This document shows positions 42,028 to 50,220 of a stretch of DNA of 57,807 nucleotides, piece by piece. The number at the start of each line of letters is the position of its first letter. Within the stretch, counting starts at the first letter, position 1. The notes below the pieces were generated by a model. The model searched no databases. It was not told where the DNA came from and saw only the letters and a list, made by a program, of their open reading frames with translations. The position numbers were made by a program, and so were the translations under genes. This DNA is from Aerophototrophica crusticola (GTDB taxonomy: Bacteria; Pseudomonadota; Alphaproteobacteria; Azospirillales; Azospirillaceae): contig MOEB01000028.1 in assembly GCA_001939945.1 (NCBI GenBank), positions 1 to 57,807 of the forward strand, read 5' to 3'.

Positions 42028-42336
42028 ATGGTTTGGCGGGTGAAGCTGACGGATCGCGCCGCCCGCGATTTGGACAAGATCGGGGACTGGTACACCCAAC
42101 CGGGATCCGGGCCAGCAGCCCGCCAAAAGCTTCGCCGGCTTACCCAAGCCCTCAGGAACGTGAAAACCTACCCGTATCTGGGCGCCCAAAGCCGGCACGA
42201 TGGCTTGCGGGAGCTTGGTGTCGAGGGGCATCGGGTAATCTACCAGCTCATCTGGAGCACTGGGCCCGGTAGCGGCGACGACACCATCTTGGTCATCCGC
42301 ATCTTCGGGCCCGGGCAGGACCGGTCCTCCCTTTAG
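42028..42336 (+). CDS. RelE/ParE-family toxin
   Basis: Toxin of 102 residues with the RelE/ParE fold pattern (VWRVKLTDRAARDLDKIGDWYTQ, QKLRRLTQALRNVKTYPYLG, LRELGVEGHRVIYQLIW and a final ILVIRIFGPGQDR strand). Arg/His residues on the last strands could be catalytic if it is an mRNA interferase. Its TAG stop shares bases with the convergent zur stop (overlap 42333-42336), so the two genes end in a 4-nt overlap. The second TA pair of this window, only distantly similar in sequence to that at 15001. Confidence 0.8.
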   Translation: MVWRVKLTDRAARDLDKIGDWYTQPGSGPAARQKLRRLTQALRNVKTYPYLGAQSRHDGLRELGVEGHRVIYQLIWSTGPGSGDDTILVIRIFGPGQDRSSL

Positions 42337-42842
42337 CCCCTGCACCCCGGGCACAGCCCCGTCACCTCCACCGTCTGCCGGGTCACGGTGAAGCCCTGGG
42401 CGGCGGCGGCGGCGGTGATGGTGTCGCGCACCGTGGTGTCGGTCAGTTCCGTCGCTTCCCCGCAGCGCTCGCAGACCAGGAACTGGCCGGTGTGGCTGGT
42501 GCCGGGCTGGGGGCAGCCGACGAAGGCGTTCAGGGACTCGATGCGGTGGACCAGGCCCTGTTCCAGCAGGAAGTCCAGGGCGCGGTAGACGGTCAGGGGC
42601 GCCACCCGCTTCCCGTCCTTGGACAGGTCCTCCAGGATGGCATAGGCGCCGCGGGGCTGGTGGCTGGACCAGACCAGTTCCAGGACCCGGGCGCGCTGGG
42701 CGGTCAGCTTCACGCCCCGCGCCTCGCACAGGTCGCGGGCCCGGTCCATGGCGCCGTGCACGCAGGCGGCGTGGTCGTGGCGGTGGCCGTTGCTCGGCTG
42801 ATGCTGGTGCGCGGTGACGCCCACTCTCTCCATCCCTGACAC
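42333..42842 (-). CDS. zur: Zinc uptake regulator, Fur family (Zur)
   Basis: Fur-family repressor of about 169 residues. The winged-helix domain (about 32-105: CEARGVKLTAQRARVLELVWSSHQPRGAYAILEDL, RVAPLTVYRALDFLLEQGLVHRIESLNAFVGC) is followed by structural zinc cysteines CERC and CPGC (SHTGQFLVCERCGE, GLCPGCRG). A His-rich N-terminus (HQHQPSNGHRHDHAACVH) is unusual and may bind extra metal. The missing Fur-type iron features and the neighbouring zinc-type CobW gene favour Zur. The start may also be at the ATG at 42833. Confidence 0.85.
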   Translation of the reverse strand: MSGMERVGVTAHQHQPSNGHRHDHAACVHGAMDRARDLCEARGVKLTAQRARVLELVWSSHQPRGAYAILEDLSKDGKRVAPLTVYRALDFLLEQGLVHRIESLNAFVGCPQPGTSHTGQFLVCERCGEATELTDTTVRDTITAAAAAQGFTVTRQTVEVTGLCPGCRG

Positions 42843-42987
42843 GTCCAGGTTTCGCCAACCCTAGTACAGGTGGGGACGCCTGTCGCCGAATTCGACGGGA
42901 CGGATGGACCTTTCGCGCCCCCGCCCTAGTTGAGGCAGCCATCGGGTGAATTCCCGGACGGGACCCAGTGCTGAGGAGAGGAGAGAC

Positions 42988-43719
42988 ATGGCGGCCCCCA
43001 TCATCGTCATCGGCGCCACCGGCGGCATCGGCGAGGCCCTGGCCCGGCGGTTGAGCGCGCAGAAGCGGCCGCTGTTCCTGGTCGCCCGCAACGGCGACAA
43101 GCTGGGCCCCCTGGCGGAAAGCCTGGGCGCCGTCGGCAGCGCCGCGGCCGACGTGCTGGACGACCAGGCCCTGACCACGGCGGTGCAGCAGGCCGACTCC
43201 GGCGACGGGATCGCGGGCCTCGCCTATTGCGTCGGCACCATCACCATCAAGCCGCTGAAGGCCGCCAGCGCGGAGGACTTCATGGAGGCCTACCGGCTGA
43301 ACGTGGCCGGCGCCGTCACCGCCCTGAAGGCGGCGGAGAAGGGGCTGAAGGCCGCCAAGGGCAGCGTGGTCCTGTTCAGCACCGTGGCGGTGGAGCAGGG
43401 CTTCCCCAACCACTCCGTCATCGCCAGCGCCAAGGGGGCCGTGGCCGGCCTCGCCCGGTCCCTGGCGGCGGAGTGGGCGCCGGCGGTGCGGGTGAACCTG
43501 GTGGCCCCGTCCCTGACCCGCACGCCCCTTGCCCATCCCCTGCTGACCAGCGACCAGTTCGCCCAGGGCATCGCCAACATGCACCCGATCCCCCGCCTGG
43601 GCGAGGCGGACGACCAGGCCGCCGCGGCCGCCTTCCTGCTGTCGGAGGATGCAAGCTGGATCACCGGCCAGACACTGGGCGTCGATGGCGGGCGGTCGAC
43701 CCTGCGGAACAAGGGCTGA
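42988..43719 (+). CDS. SDR-family protein lacking the catalytic tyrosine
   Basis: Short-chain dehydrogenase/reductase-like protein of 243 residues with an intact nucleotide-binding motif (GATGGIGEAL, 9-18) and catalytic-position Ser131. The usual YxxxK motif reads I145-A-S-A-K149, so the general-base tyrosine is absent while the lysine is kept. Catalysis may be altered, or the protein may bind cofactor for another role. The C-terminal ASWITGQTLGVDGGRSTL end is typical of the FabG-like branch. ATG 42988 has a strong AGGAGAGGAGA site. It starts a plus-strand run that leads to the photolyase genes. Confidence 0.83.
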   Translation: MAAPIIVIGATGGIGEALARRLSAQKRPLFLVARNGDKLGPLAESLGAVGSAAADVLDDQALTTAVQQADSGDGIAGLAYCVGTITIKPLKAASAEDFMEAYRLNVAGAVTALKAAEKGLKAAKGSVVLFSTVAVEQGFPNHSVIASAKGAVAGLARSLAAEWAPAVRVNLVAPSLTRTPLAHPLLTSDQFAQGIANMHPIPRLGEADDQAAAAAFLLSEDASWITGQTLGVDGGRSTLRNKG

Positions 43720-43804
43720 CGTCGGTTCCTCCCTCACCAGCCGTTGCGGACCGGGCACCCGCGCCCTACTTCAATCCGAGCAGGATCGAAAGGGGAGGGC
43801 GGGC

Positions 43805-44563
43805 ATGGTTCCGGCGCTGTCGCGCAGGGGATTCGTGGCGGGCGCGGCCGGCGTCGCGGCGCTGGGCTGGGCCGGGCTCCCGGGACGGGCCGGTGCCGCC
43901 ACAATCCCCGGCACCGGCCAGATCCCCTTCAGCGTCTTCCGCAATGGCGACGACGCCATGGGCTACCACCGGCTGCGCTTCAGCCGGGAGGGGGACCGGT
44001 TCATCGTCGACAAGGAGATCGGCTTCGAGGTCAAGGTCGCCTTCATCACCGCCTACCGGTACAAGCACACGAACCGGGAGGTCTGGCAGGACGGGCGGTT
44101 GGTGAGCCTGGATACCAGGACCAACGACGACGGTGACAAGCACTGGGTCAAGGGGCAGGCCAAAGACGGTGCCTTCGCGGTGGAGAGCAGCCGCGGAAGC
44201 CTGTTCGCCCCGCCGGACATCATCCCCACCAGCTATTGGAACATCGCCACCCTGAAGGCCCCGCGGCTGCTGGACACGCAGCGGGGCCTGCTGATGGATG
44301 TCGCCATCGACGACAAGGGGGAGCAGGTGATCCGGGCCGGCGGGCAGGACATCCCGGCCCGGCACCACACCATCCGCCTGCTGACCAACCCGCCCGGCGC
44401 CACCAACGCCATCGAGATCTGGTACGACCGCAACGACGCCTGGGTGAAGCTGGCCTTCAAGGCCAAGGGCCAGGACATCGGCTATGTCCTGGACCCGGAG
44501 GGGCTGGTCCGCCCCGGCCAGGCGGCAGAGGTGGTGTTCGGCCAGGCCGGGGCGCGGAACTGA
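43805..44563 (+). CDS. DUF6134 family secreted protein
   Basis: Protein of 252 residues with an N-terminal signal ([27 protein letters not shown]) bearing RR upstream of the hydrophobic stretch, so Tat export is possible. The rest is a beta-rich domain (IPFSVFRNGDDAMGYHRLRFSREGDRFIVDKEIGFEVKVAF, YKHTNREVWQDGRLVSLDTRTNDDG, TIRLLTNPPGATNAIEIWYDR) matching DUF6134, of unknown function. ATG 43805 follows AAGGGGAGGG. Only four bases separate it from the photolyase gene, so they are probably co-transcribed. Confidence 0.78.
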   Translation: MVPALSRRGFVAGAAGVAALGWAGLPGRAGAATIPGTGQIPFSVFRNGDDAMGYHRLRFSREGDRFIVDKEIGFEVKVAFITAYRYKHTNREVWQDGRLVSLDTRTNDDGDKHWVKGQAKDGAFAVESSRGSLFAPPDIIPTSYWNIATLKAPRLLDTQRGLLMDVAIDDKGEQVIRAGGQDIPARHHTIRLLTNPPGATNAIEIWYDRNDAWVKLAFKAKGQDIGYVLDPEGLVRPGQAAEVVFGQAGARN

Positions 44564-44567
44564 CGCC

Positions 44568-46178
44568 ATGCCCGGCACCCTTCGCTTCGTGCTGGGCGAC
44601 CAGCTCAGCCCCGGCCTGTCAAGCCTGCGTGGTCTGGACAAGGCCGCCGACACGGTGCTGATGGCGGAGGTGTGGGACGAGGCCACCTATGTCCGCCATC
44701 ACCCCAAGAAGATCGCCTTCCTGTTCAGCGCCATGCGCCACTTCGCGGAGGACCTGCGGCGGCAGGGGGTGCGGGTGGACTATGTCCGGCTGGACCAGCC
44801 CGGCAACACAGGGTCCTTCCGGGGGGAGCTGCTGCGCGCGGTGGAGCGGCACCGGCCCGACCGGGTGGCGGTGACCTTCCCCGGGGAGTGGCGGGTCTGG
44901 GAAGACATGAGGGGCTGGGGCGATGTCTGCGGCCTGCCGGTGGAGATTGCCGAGGATACCCGCTTCTTCTGCCCCCCGGAACGCTTCCGCGCCCATGCCC
45001 AGGGCCGCAAGCAGCTGCGCATGGAGTTCTTTTACCGGGAGATGCGGCGGGAGCACGGCATCCTGCTGGACCCGGACGGCGAGCCGGAAGGCGGCCAGTG
45101 GAACTTCGACGCGGAGAACCGCAAAAGCCTGCCCAGGGGCCAGCCCGTGCCGCCCCGCTTCACCGTGGCGCCGGACGCCATGACGGCAGAGGTGCTGGAC
45201 CTGGTGCGCCGCCGCTTCGGCAACCATTTCGGCGACCTTGAGCCCTTCGGCTTCGCCGTCACCGCCGCGGACGCGGAGGCCGCCTTCGAGCATTTCGTCA
45301 GACACGCCCTGCCCCTGTTCGGGGACTATCAGGACGCCATGGCCATGGGCCAGGATACCCTGTTCCACAGCGTCATCGGCCAGTACCTGAACTGCGGCCT
45401 GCTGGACCCGCGCGCCGTCTGCCGCCGGGTGGAAACGGAGTACCGGGCGGGACGGGTGCCGCTGAACGCGGCGGAAGGGTACATCCGCCAGGTCCTGGGC
45501 TGGCGGGAGTATGTGCGCGGCATCTACTGGCTGAAGATGCCCGACTATGCCCGGACCAACCACCTTGGGGCCCACCGGCCCCTGCCGGACCTGTACTGGA
45601 CGGGAGAGACGCCCCTGCGCTGCCTGGCGGAGGTGGTGGGGCAGACCAGGCGTGAGGCCTATGCCCACCATATCCAGCGCCTGATGGTCACCGGCAACTT
45701 CGCCCTGCTGCTGGGGGTGGAGCCGGCGCAAGTCGAGGAATGGTACCTGGCCGTCTATGCCGACGCTTATGAGTGGGTGGAACTGCCCAACGTCCACGGC
45801 ATGGTGATGCATGCCGACGGCGGCTATCTGGGCAGCAAGCCTTATGCAGCCAGCGGCAAGTACATCGACCGCATGTCCGACTATTGCGGCCGGTGCAGTT
45901 TCGACGTGGCCCGGACTAGCGGGCCCGATGCCTGCCCCATGAACTATCTCTACTGGAATTTCCTGATAGAGAATGAGGGCAAGCTGCGCGGCAACCCCCG
46001 CATGGGCATGATCTACAAGACCCTGGACAAGATGGCCCCCGCCAAGCGCGACGGCTTCCGCGCCGACAGCGCCCGCTTCCTGGAAAACCTGTACGGGACC
46101 GGAAGCGTAACGAAACCCGCCCTTAGCAGCCCGGACCTGTTCGCAGCCGGAACGACCCGCCATCAGGAGGATGCATGA
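44568..46178 (+). CDS. FeS bacterial cryptochrome/(6-4) photolyase (PhrB-like)
   Basis: Flavoprotein of 536 residues of the FeS-BCP family, which repairs UV (6-4) photoproducts with light. Four cysteines at 352, 440, 443 and 456 (PLRCLAEVV, YCGRCSFD, DACPMN) match the [4Fe-4S] ligands of Agrobacterium PhrB with constant +2 numbering. The N-terminal antenna domain starts with TLRFVLGDQLS, and the FAD domain has the VHGMVMHADGG and YWNFLIENE blocks. ATG 44568 sits four bases after the DUF6134 stop, and the next gene overlaps by 4 nt. In several proteobacteria such genes lie with SDR and NTF2-like genes in light/singlet-oxygen stress regulons. Confidence 0.93.
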   Translation: MPGTLRFVLGDQLSPGLSSLRGLDKAADTVLMAEVWDEATYVRHHPKKIAFLFSAMRHFAEDLRRQGVRVDYVRLDQPGNTGSFRGELLRAVERHRPDRVAVTFPGEWRVWEDMRGWGDVCGLPVEIAEDTRFFCPPERFRAHAQGRKQLRMEFFYREMRREHGILLDPDGEPEGGQWNFDAENRKSLPRGQPVPPRFTVAPDAMTAEVLDLVRRRFGNHFGDLEPFGFAVTAADAEAAFEHFVRHALPLFGDYQDAMAMGQDTLFHSVIGQYLNCGLLDPRAVCRRVETEYRAGRVPLNAAEGYIRQVLGWREYVRGIYWLKMPDYARTNHLGAHRPLPDLYWTGETPLRCLAEVVGQTRREAYAHHIQRLMVTGNFALLLGVEPAQVEEWYLAVYADAYEWVELPNVHGMVMHADGGYLGSKPYAASGKYIDRMSDYCGRCSFDVARTSGPDACPMNYLYWNFLIENEGKLRGNPRMGMIYKTLDKMAPAKRDGFRADSARFLENLYGTGSVTKPALSSPDLFAAGTTRHQEDA

Positions 46179-46957
46179 GTTTCCCGATCCGCACGCCCAT
46201 GCCCGCCGACGGCGTGGCCTGGGTCACCGGTGCCTCCAGCGGGATCGGGGAGCATGTGGCCCTGCGGCTGGCGGGGGAGGGCTGGACCGTGGTCGCCAGC
46301 GCCCGCCGGGCCGACGCGCTGGAAGCCCTGGCCGCCCGCGCCCGGGGGCCGGGGCGGATCGTTCCGTGGCCGGTCGATCTTGTGGACCTGGAAGCCACAA
46401 GGGCCGCGGTGGCCGGGATCAAGGCGGCACATGGGCCGGTGGCCCTGGCCGTGCTGAACGCCGGCACCTTCAAGCCCGACAGCGCCCGTACCCTGAAGGC
46501 GGAGGAGTACCGGCAGACGGTGGACATCAACCTGATGGGCACCATCCACTGCCTGGACGCCCTGCTGCCCGACATGATCGGCCGCCAGCTCGGCCACCTC
46601 GCCATCGTTTCCAGCGTGGCGGGTTACCGGGGGCTGCCGCGGTCGCTGGCCTATGGGGCCACCAAGGCGGCGCTGATCAACCTGGCGGAATCCCTGAAGC
46701 TGGACGTGGAGCGGTATGGGGTGAAGGTGCAGCTGGTGAGCCCCGGCTTCATCAAGACCCCGCTGACCGACAAGAACGACTTCCCCATGCCCTTCCTGAT
46801 GCCGGTGGAGGAGGCGGCGGAGCGACTTGTGTCGGGATTGAAGGGGGAAGGGTTCGAGATTACCTTCCCGCGCCGCTTCACCTTCTGGCTCCAGCGGCTG
46901 CGCTGCCTGCCTTACCCGGCCTATTTCAACATCGTGCGGAGGACGGTCCCGAAATGA
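46175..46957 (+). CDS. SDR-family oxidoreductase
   Basis: Classical short-chain dehydrogenase of 260 residues. NAD(P) site GASSGIGEHVALRL (18-31), NAG motif (VLNAGTF), catalytic Ser in IVSSVAGYRG and YGATK. A basic pocket near the cofactor (SARRADALE) favours NADP(H). It ends with a hydrophobic/aromatic tail (FTFWLQRLRCLPYPAYFNIV). Its ATG overlaps the photolyase stop (ATGA) and its own stop overlaps the next gene in the same manner. Substrate unknown; association with photolyase and NTF2-like genes recurs in stress regulons of proteobacteria. Confidence 0.87.
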   Translation: MSFPIRTPMPADGVAWVTGASSGIGEHVALRLAGEGWTVVASARRADALEALAARARGPGRIVPWPVDLVDLEATRAAVAGIKAAHGPVALAVLNAGTFKPDSARTLKAEEYRQTVDINLMGTIHCLDALLPDMIGRQLGHLAIVSSVAGYRGLPRSLAYGATKAALINLAESLKLDVERYGVKVQLVSPGFIKTPLTDKNDFPMPFLMPVEEAAERLVSGLKGEGFEITFPRRFTFWLQRLRCLPYPAYFNIVRRTVPK

Positions 46958-47394
46958 ATGCCCCGGTCCCGGTGGAACAGGCCGTGGAGGCCTACATCCG
47001 GTTCTATCAGGACCTGCGGCCGGAGACCGTCAACCGGCTGGACCGGTTGGCCGTGCCGGACGTGCACTTCAAGGACCCGTTCAACGACTTCCGGTCACGG
47101 GACCGGATGAAGCATGTCTTCCAGAACATGTACCAGCGGGTGGAACAGCCCCGCTTCATCGTGCGCGACCACGCCACCTCGGGACAGACCGCCTTCCTGC
47201 GTTGGGGCTTCACCTTCCGGGTCAAGGGCCAGGCCCGCCCCCTGACCATCGAGGGCATGTCGGAGGTGCGCTTCGACCATGCCGGCATGGTGCAGAGCCA
47301 CATCGACCATTGGGACGCGGCGGAGCAGTTCTATGAGCGGTTGCCGGTCCTGGGCTGGGTCCTGCGGGCCATCAAGAAGCGCATGGCGGATTAG
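46954..47394 (+). CDS. NTF2-like/SnoaL-fold protein
   Basis: Small protein of about 146 residues of the nuclear transport factor 2-like (SnoaL) superfamily: VEAYIRFYQDLRPETVNRLDRLAVPDVHFKDPFNDFRSRDRM, a long cone-shaped beta sheet (FIVRDHATSGQTAFLRWGFTFRV) and the closing FDHAGMVQSHIDHWDAAEQFYERLPVLGW. The start is the ATG in the ATGA overlap with the SDR gene. Such proteins accompany photolyase/SDR genes in light-stress loci. It could be an isomerase or ligand binder; no specific activity is visible. Confidence 0.84.
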   Translation: MNAPVPVEQAVEAYIRFYQDLRPETVNRLDRLAVPDVHFKDPFNDFRSRDRMKHVFQNMYQRVEQPRFIVRDHATSGQTAFLRWGFTFRVKGQARPLTIEGMSEVRFDHAGMVQSHIDHWDAAEQFYERLPVLGWVLRAIKKRMAD

Positions 47395-47464
47395 GGTTGT
47401 GATACCGCCGCTTGTGCCCGGGGCTTGGGCGCCTTAACTCCCCCCGGAAGTTCCGGTTTTGCTG

Positions 47465-48325
47465 ATGGACCCGACCGCCATGTCCCTGCCCACCGTCCGT
47501 ACCGTCGCCGACCTTCGCGCCCAGGTGGCTGCTTGGCGCGGGCAGGGGCTGCGCGTGGCCCTGGTGCCTACCATGGGCGCCCTGCATGACGGGCACCTGA
47601 CCCTGGTGCGGCGGGGGCGGGCGCTGGCGGACAAGGTCGTCGCCAGCGTCTTCGTCAACCCCACCCAGTTCGGCCCCAGCGAGGATTTCGCCCGCTATCC
47701 CCGGGACGAGGGGGGCGACGCGGCCAAGCTGGCCTCCGCCGGCTGCGACCTGCTGTTCGCGCCCGACGTGTCGGTGATGTACCCCGACGGCTTCGCCACC
47801 AGCATTGACGTCGGTCCCGTGACCCGCCGGTGGGAGGGCGCCTTCCGCCCCGGCCACTTCAACGGCGTGGCGACGGTGGTGACCAAGCTGCTGCTGCAAG
47901 GTCTGCCCGATGTGGCCCTGTTCGGGGAGAAGGACTACCAGCAGCTCCAGACCATCCGCCGGCTGGTGCGCGACCTGGACATCCCCGTGTCCATCGAGGG
48001 CGTGCCCACGGTGCGGGAGGCGGACGGCCTCGCCCTGTCCTCCCGCAACGCCTACCTGACGGCGGAACAGCGCGCCGTGGCCGCCAGCCTGAACCGGGTG
48101 CTGCGCGATGTGGTGGAGCGGGTGCGCGCCGAGCCGGGTACCGTGGCCGACGCGGTGGCCGCGGGGGAGAGGGCCCTGCTGGCGGCCGGGTTCGACGCGG
48201 TGGATTACCTGGCCGTTGTGGACGTTGCCAGCCTGGAACCGCTGGAAAGGCTGGACGGGCCGGCGCGGGTGGTCTGCACCGCGCGGCTGGGCAAGACGCG
48301 CTTGCTGGACAATTTTCCGGTCTGA
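47465..48325 (+). CDS. panC: Pantothenate synthetase
   Basis: Enzyme of about 286 residues that condenses pantoate and beta-alanine with ATP. HIGH-like ATP motif in PTMGALHDGHLTLVRR, active-site regions FVNPTQFGPSEDFARYPR, VATVVTKLL, FGEKDYQQL and LSSRN. Length and motifs match PanC fully. Start at ATG 47465 or 47480; both are weakly supported, and the family N-terminus (PTVRTVADLRAQVAAWR) begins within either. No panB is adjacent. Confidence 0.94.
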   Translation: MDPTAMSLPTVRTVADLRAQVAAWRGQGLRVALVPTMGALHDGHLTLVRRGRALADKVVASVFVNPTQFGPSEDFARYPRDEGGDAAKLASAGCDLLFAPDVSVMYPDGFATSIDVGPVTRRWEGAFRPGHFNGVATVVTKLLLQGLPDVALFGEKDYQQLQTIRRLVRDLDIPVSIEGVPTVREADGLALSSRNAYLTAEQRAVAASLNRVLRDVVERVRAEPGTVADAVAAGERALLAAGFDAVDYLAVVDVASLEPLERLDGPARVVCTARLGKTRLLDNFPV

Positions 48326-48385
48326 GGGCGAGGCACTCACACGTATGAAATGAGATGTGGGTGATAGGGTCTTTAGGCGGGAGGC

Positions 48386-48670
48386 CTAACCCTGCCGCGC
48401 CGTCTTCCCGGCCGGGTCTACCAGGTGCACGGGCTCGATCCGCGGCGGGCGGTTGTCAGGGTGTGCTTCGGGCAGGGTGGCCTCCCGCTGGTTGGCCTCT
48501 GCCGCGTCGGGGGGCAGCAGGTCGGGACGGTTGGCCTGTTCGGCCACGGCGCGACGCTTCTTGTCCGCGCGCGTGGCGAAGAAGGTGAAGATGCCGGCGG
48601 CGATGGGGATCGCCAGCACCATGAAGAAGGCCCAGATCACCTGGCCGTCCACGCCGCCGCTGTCATACAT
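48386..48670 (-). CDS. Small single-span membrane protein, function unknown
   Basis: Protein of about 94 residues with one membrane helix (VIWAFFMVLAIPIAAGIFTFFATR, about 10-33) and a cytosolic basic tail (RADKKRRAVAEQ), then a Pro/Asp-rich C-terminus. ATG 48670 has GGGAGGTC upstream. It lies 66 bases after the DUF1499 gene on the same strand and may be co-transcribed with it. I do not recognise the family. Confidence 0.6.
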   Translation of the reverse strand: MYDSGGVDGQVIWAFFMVLAIPIAAGIFTFFATRADKKRRAVAEQANRPDLLPPDAAEANQREATLPEAHPDNRPPRIEPVHLVDPAGKTARQG

Positions 48671-48736
48671 GCCGACCTCCCGTCTCCGTCCCTCCCCAGA
48701 ACAGGGGGGGAGGCCGGTCGGCACGGGGGGATATGG

Positions 48737-49471
48737 CTATTTCAGGCGCGCCAGGTAGTCGCGGATGCGGGCCGCGTTGGCGCCCAGGTCGCTGCGGCCC
48801 ACGCGGGACTTGCTGCGCACGTCGATCCGGCTGCCATCCCCCTCGGGGCGGACGCGCACCACCACGTCGTCCTTGAAGCCGAACCAAGCGGTGGTGGCGG
48901 TGGCCTCCACCCGGCCCTCTGCGGGCTCCACCGCCACGATGTCCCAGCCCATGTCGCGGGCCGCGGCCTCCGCCCGCTTCACCGCCTCGGCAGGCGGGAG
49001 GGGCAGGGTGAGGGGGGCAAGGTCGGGATAGGCCTGTTGTTGCTGGGCCGCCGTCTCCGGCCCCGCATAGTCCGGCGGGTTGGCCGCCCCGGCGCGGAGC
49101 GGCAGGACGGCGACGAAGGAAGGCGGGTCCTGCGTGTCGGTGCTGATGTCGTGGATGGGCGGGACGGAGCGGGCTTGGCCCCGCAGGCTGGTGGGGCCAT
49201 AGAAGGCCGCGGCACCCAGCACCAGCCCCGCCAGGGCAAGCACGAAGCCTTTCCGGCCCGTGCCCGGACGGACGATGATGGCGGCGGCCAGGCTCAGCAG
49301 GGCACCAGCGATGCCCACATAAGCGCCATAGCGCATGCCGGCGAAGGCGGTGGGCAGGTCCAGTACCCCCAGCCGGTAGCCGGGACCACCCCCGGCGGCC
49401 ATCAGGCCGGCCACGACGCTGACCAGGAAGGCCAGCGGGACGATCCAGGGCATGTGCTTGTTCGCGGCCAT
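48737..49471 (-). CDS. DUF1499 membrane protein
   Basis: Protein of 244 residues with three N-terminal membrane helices (WIVPLAFLVSVVAGLMAAG, AGMRYGAYVGIAGALLSLAAAIIV, GFVLALAGLVLGAAAFYG) and a periplasmic DUF1499 domain (IHDISTDTQDPPSFVAVLPLR, VEATATTAWFGFKDDVVVRVRP, RSKSRVGRSDLGANAARIRDYL). DUF1499 proteins are widespread in alphaproteobacteria with no proven function. The start is a clear ATG with the first helix 10 residues in. Confidence 0.85.
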   Translation of the reverse strand: MAANKHMPWIVPLAFLVSVVAGLMAAGGGPGYRLGVLDLPTAFAGMRYGAYVGIAGALLSLAAAIIVRPGTGRKGFVLALAGLVLGAAAFYGPTSLRGQARSVPPIHDISTDTQDPPSFVAVLPLRAGAANPPDYAGPETAAQQQQAYPDLAPLTLPLPPAEAVKRAEAAARDMGWDIVAVEPAEGRVEATATTAWFGFKDDVVVRVRPEGDGSRIDVRSKSRVGRSDLGANAARIRDYLARLK

Positions 49472-49546
49472 CGCCGGGGCTCCCCATGAAGCGGCGCCGG
49501 GTTCGTGCCCGGCGCCTTCATTGTCGTCAGTCGGCCGGAGCCTGGC

Positions 49547-49966
49547 TTACCAGACGCCGGTGTTGGGCATGCTCTTCCACGGCTCCGCCGGGGGCAGGGA
49601 CCCGCCCTTCTGCAGAAGCTCGATGGAGATGTTGTCGGGGGAGCGGACGAAGGCCATGTGGCCGTCCCGCGGCGGGCGGTTGATGGTCACGCCCTTGTCC
49701 ATCAGGCGCTGGCAGGTGGCGTAGATGTCGTCCACGGCGAAGGCCAAATGGCCGAAATTGCGCCCGCCCGTGTATTCCTCCGGGTCCCAGTTGTAGGTCA
49801 GCTCCACCTGGGCGTCCGGCGTTTCCTCCGCGGCCAGGAACACCAGGGTGTAGCGGCCGGCCTGGTTCTCCATGCGGCGGATTTCCTTCAGGCCCAGCTT
49901 GTCGCAGTAGAAGTCCAGCGACTGCTCCAGGTTCGTCACCCGGACCATGGTGTGCAGGTACTTCAT
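49547..49966 (-). CDS. gloA: Lactoylglutathione lyase (glyoxalase I)
   Basis: Metalloenzyme of about 139 residues that turns the methylglyoxal-glutathione adduct into S-lactoylglutathione. Metal ligands are expected at the first His (KYLHTMVRV), a Glu in [12 protein letters not shown], the His of [12 protein letters not shown] and the Glu of [29 protein letters not shown] is the usual core. The ATG at 49966 with GGAG upstream gives the normal N-terminus. Stands alone, divergent from icd. Confidence 0.92.
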   Translation of the reverse strand: MKYLHTMVRVTNLEQSLDFYCDKLGLKEIRRMENQAGRYTLVFLAAEETPDAQVELTYNWDPEEYTGGRNFGHLAFAVDDIYATCQRLMDKGVTINRPPRDGHMAFVRSPDNISIELLQKGGSLPPAEPWKSMPNTGVW

Positions 49967-50220
49967 CGGGTTCTCCAGCGGATACGGGATCGTTCGGTCT
50001 CGGCCCATAACATATGGCTCGCCTGCCGCCAACCCAGGGGTGGGGCGACACATGCCGATTATCCAATGTATCGGATCAGAACAATCAATTTCCCCGATCT
50101 GATGTCCCCCGCTATCCCAAAGGGCAAAGCGCCGGGTGGGGTTGGCCGAGGGATGCCGGCCCCGCCGCCCTTCCTGCGGGCGGCCAAGGGTGGCCCGGCA
50201 CCGGAAAGGGAAACTGGACG

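Noticed and set aside
44619-46163. Minus-strand frame of about 510 codons opposite the photolyase
   Set aside because: The photolyase on the plus strand has all FeS cysteines; the antisense product looks like a codon shadow.
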